DNA from: Eublepharis macularius
Taxonomy: Eukaryota > Chordata > Lepidosauria > Squamata > Eublepharidae
NCBI RefSeq assembly: GCF_028583425.1
Contig: NC_072801.1
Span: forward strand, 16,636,001 to 16,700,000
Length of the DNA: 64,000 bases
Direction: 5' to 3'
Position 1 is the stretch's first letter. Each line of letters opens with the position of its first letter. The notes under the pieces were generated by a model. The model saw only the letters and a program-made list of their open reading frames with translations. It was not told the origin of the DNA and did not search any database. Position numbers and translations under genes: made by a program. Below are positions 46,008 through 64,000 of this stretch, one piece after another.

Positions 46008-46245
46008 ATGAACCAGTGTGGTAAAATGGTTAGAGTGATAACTAGGATCAATGTGACCCACTCTGCCGGGGAAGCTTGCTGTGGGACTTTGGGACAGTCC
46101 ACCCATTTTCAGTCCAACCTACCTCACAGGTTGCTGTGAGGATAAAATGGAGGACAGGTGAACAACGTCAGCTGCTCTGGGTTGTCTCCCCACCATGGTT
46201 CCCCCCTCCATTAAAGAGAAAGATGGAATGTAAAGAAAATGAAAT
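46008..46245 (+). mobile_element. squamate SINE
   Basis: Plus-oriented copy from accagtgtggtaaaatggtt (tRNA-like head) through ctacctcacaggttgctgtg to the ccattaaagagaaagatgga 3' end. It is immediately followed by a minus-strand relative. Confidence 0.72.
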
Positions 46246-46249
46246 TTTA

Positions 46250-46400
46250 CCCGTCTTGTCCTCACAACAACTCTGTGAGGTAGGCGAGGCTGAGAGTGTG
46301 CGACTGACCCCAGGTTACCTCGCAAGCTTTCATGGAAGAGTGGGGATTTGAAACCTTTCCTATAAACCTATGAGATCTAGCCTTACCAACTCCAGCAGCC
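46250..46400 (-). mobile_element. squamate SINE fragment
   Basis: Minus-oriented core cctcacaacaactctgtgag, gactgaccccaggttacctc and the following block, lying tail to tail with the SINE at 46008-46245. An inverted SINE pair like this could fold in RNA. Confidence 0.7.
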
Positions 46401-46816
46401 GAGAACAAATATTTGCTCTCTTCCACATGGCAGCCCTTGAGGTATTTGAAGTGTACAGTCTTATTCTCTCCCCTCCCCAGTCTTGTCTTTACCAAGATAA
46501 ACATATCCAGAATTCTGACTCAGAGTTCTGTGGAAGTTTTAGTCTTTTCTGTGGAGTGCCGGCTGTTTCCTTCGTGTCAGGCTGACCCCAAAGCAGTGCA
46601 GTAGAAAATCAGGTGGGGAATTAAAGCGTTCTTTCTGCTTTTGAACTCCTGCTCTTGCTTTCAGAAGCAACGATTTCTATACAAAAGGTGGAACAAGATT
46701 TATCCTCGTTTCCCCTGACAAAGAGAAGTTCAAATAGGAATTCACAGAAAACTCTTTCAACATTACAATTCTTTTCAAAGATGGAGAACTATGTTACATT
46801 GCAAGGGAGCCAAGGA

Positions 46817-47504
46817 CAGGGCCATATTAACCCATGGCCAGGCCCCGAGGCTTTCAGGTATTTTGGGCCCCTTCCAGCACTTCAGTCTTTCCCCCCATTA
46901 CAACTCTTAAGGTGGTACTGAATGAGGCTGTTTTGTGACTCCTGGGATAGTTTGGCATACTGTATAGTTTTAATTAATTTTAGTAACCTATACAAACTGT
47001 GATAAGGGATATAAATGTTTATTAGTCAATGTTTGGTGAATTGTGATGGCCTATGGCTATAGACAATAAACTCTTTTGACTTTGACTCACTAAAGCTGAC
47101 CCTGGTACAGTAGGTACTAGACCGCAGTACATAGAGCCCTGTATTCATTTTGAGGGTCTCCTGAAGAATTCTATTCACAAATTAAAAAAAAAAATTATTG
47201 CACAAGTAGAACTCTTCAAGAAAGCACATTGGGGGGGGGGTATAATTAATACAGTAATATTTTGAAGTGAATGAAATTATTATTTATTAAAATATATATA
47301 ATTTATGGATATTTAATATAAGAGACAATTTGTTTCACTTCAATAAGGAAGCAGTCAATTGTCTTATTAATAGAGGTTATATAAGAGAATTAATTCATTG
47401 TAATTTATGTGGGGGTGTGCCTCAGCAAAAAAAAATGATGGGCCCCTAGTCCTGTGGGGCCCCTAGGCTTCGGCTTAGTCAGCCTTATGAATAATACAGC
47501 CCTG
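46817..47504. mobile_element. hAT-like element, family H
   Basis: This 688-bp element runs from cagggccatattaacccatg to ttatgaataatacagccctg. It is flanked by gccaagga (46809-46816) and gccaaggt (47505-47512), 7 of 8 matching. The interior is AT-rich with no transposase frame. Confidence 0.8.
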
Positions 47505-47712
47505 GCCAAGGTATTAGAAAAAGGAAGAGGTCGTGGTAGCATAGTATAAAACTCTACAGAAATCTTCTCCTGACAACGCATCTGAGCCCCAGCAGGACGG
47601 CTCAACCTCCCAAGGAAACATTTTTGTTTCATTTCCTCAAAAGCCAAAATACCTCACATAGAATTTAATGTTTGCAGAATAATTCCTACATCCATGGTAT
47701 AGCTTGCTCCAA

Positions 47713-47937
47713 TAGGGTTGCCGGCCTCCAAGTAGTGGCTGGAGATCTCCTGGAATTACAACTGGTCTCCAGGCCGCAGAGATCAGCTCACCTGGAGAAA
47801 ATGGCTACTTTGGGGGGGGGGGGTGGATTCTATGGAATTATGCCATGCCAAGGTCCTTTCCCTCCCCAAACCCCACTTTCTCCAGGTTTCACCCCCCAGA
47901 TCTCCAGGAATTTCCCAACTTGGAGCTAGTAACCCTA
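47713..47937. mobile_element. hAT-like MITE, family D, copy 2
   Basis: This 225-bp element starts tagggttgccggcctcc and ends gtaaccctat-like, flanked by tgctccaa (47705-47712) and tgctccga (47938-47945), a 7-of-8 match. That supports assignment of family D to hAT. Confidence 0.8.
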
Positions 47938-48104
47938 TGCTCCGATAATTAGTTTAGCAATAAACATTATTCTAGACTTTATATCCTGGGTTGCCTGCTA
48001 AAAATAATAAAGATTGTCACTGATGAAGTTCCAACTACTCCTATACATCTGCAAGCCAGGGCTGGCACCTACAGAATCTCCCACCATTTCTAACCAAAAT
48101 ATTA

Positions 48105-48262
48105 ACTTTATTTATGCCCTCAGCCTTTCCCCGCAGTGAGGACCCATCACATCTTACATTCTTCTCCCATCTCTCTCCACCACAGTCCTGGGTGGATTGA
48201 ACCTGGGCCTTACAGATCTGACACTCCAATGACTACAATAACACTGGCTCAGGTATAAAGTT
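48105..48262 (-). mobile_element. degraded SINE
   Basis: A minus-oriented relic is suggested by the B-box-like ggattgaacctgggcc and the head-like ctccaatgactacaataaca. The middle is not alignable by eye. Confidence 0.35.
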
Positions 48263-48813
48263 TTGGGCACTGCAAATGGTTGGCCAGTAGCCACAGAAAT
48301 AGACAAAGGTCTTCACGATAGGCACAACACACAGATCCCAGCAGGGCAAACCAACATGGCGAGTCTCCCAAGAAGCAAGCCTGAGGATGCTGTGGGAAAG
48401 CTCTACTGCTGTGGGAAGCTCTGAACATGGAAAAATGACTCACAGTAAAGATGGTGGCGGTGTTCTCAAGATTTCTCTTTGTCTTACCAACGCAAAAGCT
48501 CTCAACAAGATTTCTACCAGGGGATTGTGCCCCATCCTCTCGAAAGAAAAGTTTGGCTCCAGGTAGCCAAATTCCACCCGAGAACTGAAAGCCAGAAGTG
48601 GCAAGTTCAGTCTCTGTCGCTTCTGCCCGCTCCCTTAGTTCAAATTAAGGTACTCTGATATAGCTGTTAATTTTAAGGTTCAATGCAGCACTTGGCCTAT
48701 TATGTAATTGCAAGGAAAAACTGAAGAGGTAGGGAGAAAATGTCCATTCTGCAAAATAAAATTTGGAAGGTAAGACAAAAATCTGCATTCTGGGTGACAA
48801 AGAGTACCAGCAA

Positions 48814-48823
48814 TTTATTTATT
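48814..48823 (-). promoter_or_regulatory. candidate ERCC4 polyadenylation signal
   Basis: Two overlapping AATAAA hexamers lie on the minus strand about 730 bases past the ERCC4 stop. A T/GT-rich stretch follows about 30-40 bases further on in the sense of transcription. This would give a 3' UTR of roughly 0.75 kb. Other AATAAA-like hexamers occur in the flanking AT-rich DNA, so the call is tentative. Confidence 0.35.
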
Positions 48824-49551
48824 CATAGATATTTCATCTGGCCTACCTTGGATGGTAGGTGTAAAGAAAATTCATGAAAATTGGACATGTGGTATAAGCA
48901 GACAATTACAAAAGCACGGAAATTACAGCCCAGTCCCCAAAGAGGATAACTTCACCCCACACAATTCCTGTGACCCGAGTCTCCAGGGGCAGGTGGAATG
49001 TCAAGGATCCAGTCCATGAGCATGATGTGATAATTTTGTTTCTGAACACCATGCACAAGTGACGTGCAGCATTTCTTATCTATTCTTTTCAATTAGTAAA
49101 TACGTGTTGGACACTTCTTTGAAAGTTTCTGGCCACCCATGCCAACCAAAGCGCCCCAGAACAACGCACCATTGGGAGCCAATTGTCAAGCGATGAAAAA
49201 AAGATGTAGTCCAAGGGCCAACTGGAATGTAATATTCTAAAATGCAGGAAGGAAGGAGAGCTGGGTCTGAAATGTTCCCCCTGCAATTTTTTTTAAAAAA
49301 TCCCTGCATGGAGAAAGCTAACATCAAGACAAACGTTATGCTATACATGCTACCTTTCTACACACAGGGAGTCTTGGTCATAGACTGCATTCAAACATGA
49401 TCTACCTTCACCTGCATTCTGAAGCTGTCCAAGAGGACTGCAGCGTATCAGGGTTTCCCCCCCTGAATACTCAGATCAGCCCAAAGATACTAGAAGCAGT
49501 TATTAAAGGCACTCTGACATTAGATTCACCAGGGGGCCTCAACGCTCTTCA

Positions 49552-63189
<13,638 letters not shown>

Positions 63190-63221
63190 CTGGCGGGGGG
63201 GGGGGAGGCATTATGGTTGTG

Positions 63222-63412
63222 TTATGTGCCGTCAAGTCACCGCCGACCTATGGCGACCCTAGGAATGAAAGACCTCCAGAATGTCCTATCGTTAACAGAC
63301 CTGCAAACTGGAGGACGTGGCCTCCTTTACTGAGTCAAGCCATCTCGTTTTGGGTCTTCCTCTTTTCCTATTGCCTTCCACTTTCCCCAGCATTATGGAG
63401 ACCTTTTAAAAT
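63222..63412 (-). mobile_element. LINE 3' end (RTE/Bov-B-like), fragment
   Basis: On the minus strand the sequence encodes GKVEGNRKRGRPKTRWLDSV, a block typical of the C-terminus of several LINE proteins. It then ends in cctagggtcgccataggtcg and tgacttgacggcac. The clade assignment is from memory and uncertain. Confidence 0.6.
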
Positions 63413-63582
63413 GCTGGGCATCAATTTGCACAGCTTGGGGCGGGGTGGGCAGGCTCCTTTTCAACAAACGGCAAAAGGGGGCTTATTTTTTCTATGAGGG
63501 TGCTGCCTTTCCATCAGCTTGAAGTGATAAAAGCAGAACAATATTAAAAACAGCGTAACATCACAAGCACAGCCTAGAACTC

Positions 63583-63702
63583 GCTTATGGCCATACCACC
63601 CTGAACACGCCCGATCTCGTCTGATCTCGGAAGCTAAGCAGGGTCGGGCCTGGTTAGTACTTGGATGGGAGACCGCCTGGGAATGCTGGGTGCTGTAGGC
63701 AT
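63583..63702 (+). rRNA. 5S rRNA copy, probably a retroposed pseudogene
   Basis: About 120 bases match vertebrate 5S rRNA almost completely: ggccataccaccctgaac, the internal control region agctaagcagggtcgggcct and ggttagtacttggatgggag. The 3' strand gctgtaggc can pair with the 5' end. Differences include cttatgg for the usual ctacgg and aatgctggg near the 3' end. There is no T-run terminator after it. It is flanked by 9-bp direct repeats, tagaactcg (63575-63583 and 63702-63710), suggesting insertion rather than a member of a 5S array. It lies in ERCC4 intron 3. Confidence 0.85.
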
Positions 63703-63710
63703 AGAACTCG

Positions 63711-63905
63711 GAGGCAATGCAGTGTGGTGGTCAGAGTGCTGGAGTAAGATCTAGGAGACCCCAGCTCCACACGGCCACGAGGTTTGCAGTTGCCTATCCT
63801 ACCTCACCAGGTTATTGTGAAGATGAAAAGGGGAAAGGAGAATCATGTACGTAGCCCTGAGCTCCTTGGAGGGAGGGCTGGATACAGAAGCACTTGACAG
63901 ATCCC
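63711..63905 (+). mobile_element. squamate SINE, degraded
   Basis: After the 5S copy, agtgtggtggtcagagtgct (head) and ctatcctacctcaccaggtt mark a plus-strand copy lacking part of its core. It lies in ERCC4 intron 3. Confidence 0.65.
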
Positions 63906-63907
63906 AA

Positions 63908-64000
63908 GATTCAAATTCACTAGCGCTTTAAAGAGCAACAAGATTTTCAGGGTATACGCTTTCAAGAGTCAAAGCTCCCTTGGCCAGATATCCGATGAAG
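63908..64000 (-). mobile_element. PLE-2 family fragment cut by the window edge
   Basis: The sequence caacaagattttcagggtat, then acgctttcaagagtcaaagc and ccgatgaag matches the copy at 22155-22264. The left junction is vague and the right end is outside the window. It lies in ERCC4 intron 3. Confidence 0.6.

Overview
The window is vertebrate nuclear DNA, almost certainly from a squamate reptile. It carries GT-AG spliced exons, a CpG-island promoter, and a dense load of Penelope-like elements (PLEs), hAT DNA transposons, CR1 LINE, Ty3/gypsy, tRNA- and 5S-derived SINEs. Nothing bacterial, no CRISPR array and no viral gene was seen. Positions were read by eye; no database search was run.

Two host genes are recognisable, both on the minus strand and in the order known from human chromosome 16. 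ERCC4 (XPF, the catalytic subunit of the XPF-ERCC1 repair nuclease) fills the right side: eight coding exons between 63189 and 49552, corresponding to human exons 4-11, with exons 1-3 beyond the right edge. Downstream on the same strand is MRTFB (MKL2, an SRF co-activator). A CpG island at about 36.5-37.07 kb holds its probable first exon, and the exon with the start codon lies at 10702-10536. Later MRTFB exons are beyond the left edge, so 1-36.8 kb is mostly MRTFB introns.

Mobile DNA by region: 2.5-5.2 kb, a PLE with reverse transcriptase, GIY-YIG endonuclease and inverted arms; 6.2-7.6 kb, a hAT element and a mini-PLE; 11.0-12.3 kb, a 37-bp PLE-tail insertion and an unfamiliar fold-back element; 13.4-14.1 kb, a LINE 3' end; 22.1-26.3 kb, a short PLE fragment, a hAT with a decayed BED-finger transposase, and a CR1 interrupted by another hAT; 29.9-31.0 kb, a collapsed gypsy provirus; 33.4-34.1 and 37.6-38.9 kb, fold-back and hAT elements and a second PLE family; 44.8-48 kb, hAT elements and SINEs; 55-64 kb (ERCC4 introns), three more copies of one palindromic hAT MITE, SINEs, a long AT repeat and a 5S rRNA copy.

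The most unusual signal is a set of PLE-related insertions with 12-15 bp target duplications, inverted arms, a one-sided tail and hammerhead-ribozyme-like cores. At least two sequence families share it, plus a possible third (11750-12332).
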